A stretch of 23,255 nucleotides of DNA, taken from contig SKWB01000350.1 in NCBI GenBank assembly GCA_007129135.1, positions 1-23,255 of the forward strand, given 5' to 3'. Below, one piece after another: positions 23,228 to 23,255 of the stretch (position 1 is the first letter of the stretch; each line of letters opens with the position of its first letter). Below the pieces are notes generated by a model. The model searched no databases and was not told the DNA's origin. It saw nothing but the letters and a program-made list of their open reading frames with translations. This DNA comes from Halococcaceae archaeon. GTDB taxonomy: Archaea > Halobacteriota > Halobacteria > Halobacteriales > Halalkalicoccaceae. The position numbers and the translations under genes are program-made.

Positions 23228-23255
23228 TGCACCGGCCGGGATTCGAACCCGGGCC
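23228..23255 (-). tRNA. tRNA 3' end, probably tRNA-Gly (partial)
   Basis: The - strand reads a T-stem and loop CCGGG-TTCGAAT-CCCGG followed by acceptor strand CCGGTGC and discriminator A; CCA is not encoded. The predicted 5' acceptor would be GCACCGG, which matches haloarchaeal tRNA-Gly from memory of the family. The anticodon is outside the window, so the amino acid is not certain. Confidence 0.75.

Overview
The window looks like chromosome from a halophilic archaeon (class Halobacteria). Coding DNA is strongly GC-rich and the proteins are very rich in Asp and Glu. TATA-like boxes lie about 24-31 nt upstream of many start codons, as expected for leaderless mRNAs. Several lipoproteins carry twin-arginine signals, and haloarchaeal families such as HalOD1 and a DUF7344-type helix-turn-helix protein are present. 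No rRNA, CRISPR array or intact insertion sequence was seen.

Layout. Bases 1-3708 hold the end of a thioredoxin-like gene and then pheS-pheT, the two subunits of phenylalanyl-tRNA synthetase. A 26-codon ORF ending in Phe-Gly-Phe-Phe-Thr precedes pheS. pheT meets a secreted serine hydrolase lipoprotein tail to tail inside one CTAG. Next come a glutathionyl-hydroquinone-reductase-like protein and a patch of visibly lower GC (about 6.4-7.66 kb) with one small lipoprotein. Bases 7.66-14.98 kb read almost entirely on the + strand: class-III aminotransferase, HD phosphohydrolase, stand-alone HalOD1 protein, PiT-type permease, Lrp/AsnC regulator, a 51-aa Cys-pair protein overlapping a helix-turn-helix gene, and an SLC13-type transporter with two TrkA-C domains.

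The right part (about 15.0-22.2 kb) mixes intact genes with decay. Intact genes are an acidic multidomain lipoprotein, a UspA protein, a DUF2243 membrane protein, a YVTN-type beta-propeller lipoprotein with a Cys-rich tail, two CBS-pair proteins and a small acidic protein. Broken genes are a UspA gene without start or stop that carries an in-frame palindromic insert, a second UspA remnant, a frameshifted small lipoprotein and a frameshifted membrane protein. The window ends with an acetoacetate-decarboxylase-like gene and the 3' end of a tRNA (probably tRNA-Gly). A 19-bp copy of that tRNA end lies about 150 bp inside the window and resembles an attachment-site scar.

How they fit together. pheS and pheT form one translation unit. 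The transporters, regulators, Usp and CBS proteins suggest nutrient and stress handling. The lipoproteins are envelope proteins of mostly unknown role. No obvious multi-gene defence or biosynthetic system was found. The most interesting signals are the Phe-rich leader ORF, the palindromic insert in the Usp gene and the tRNA-end duplication.
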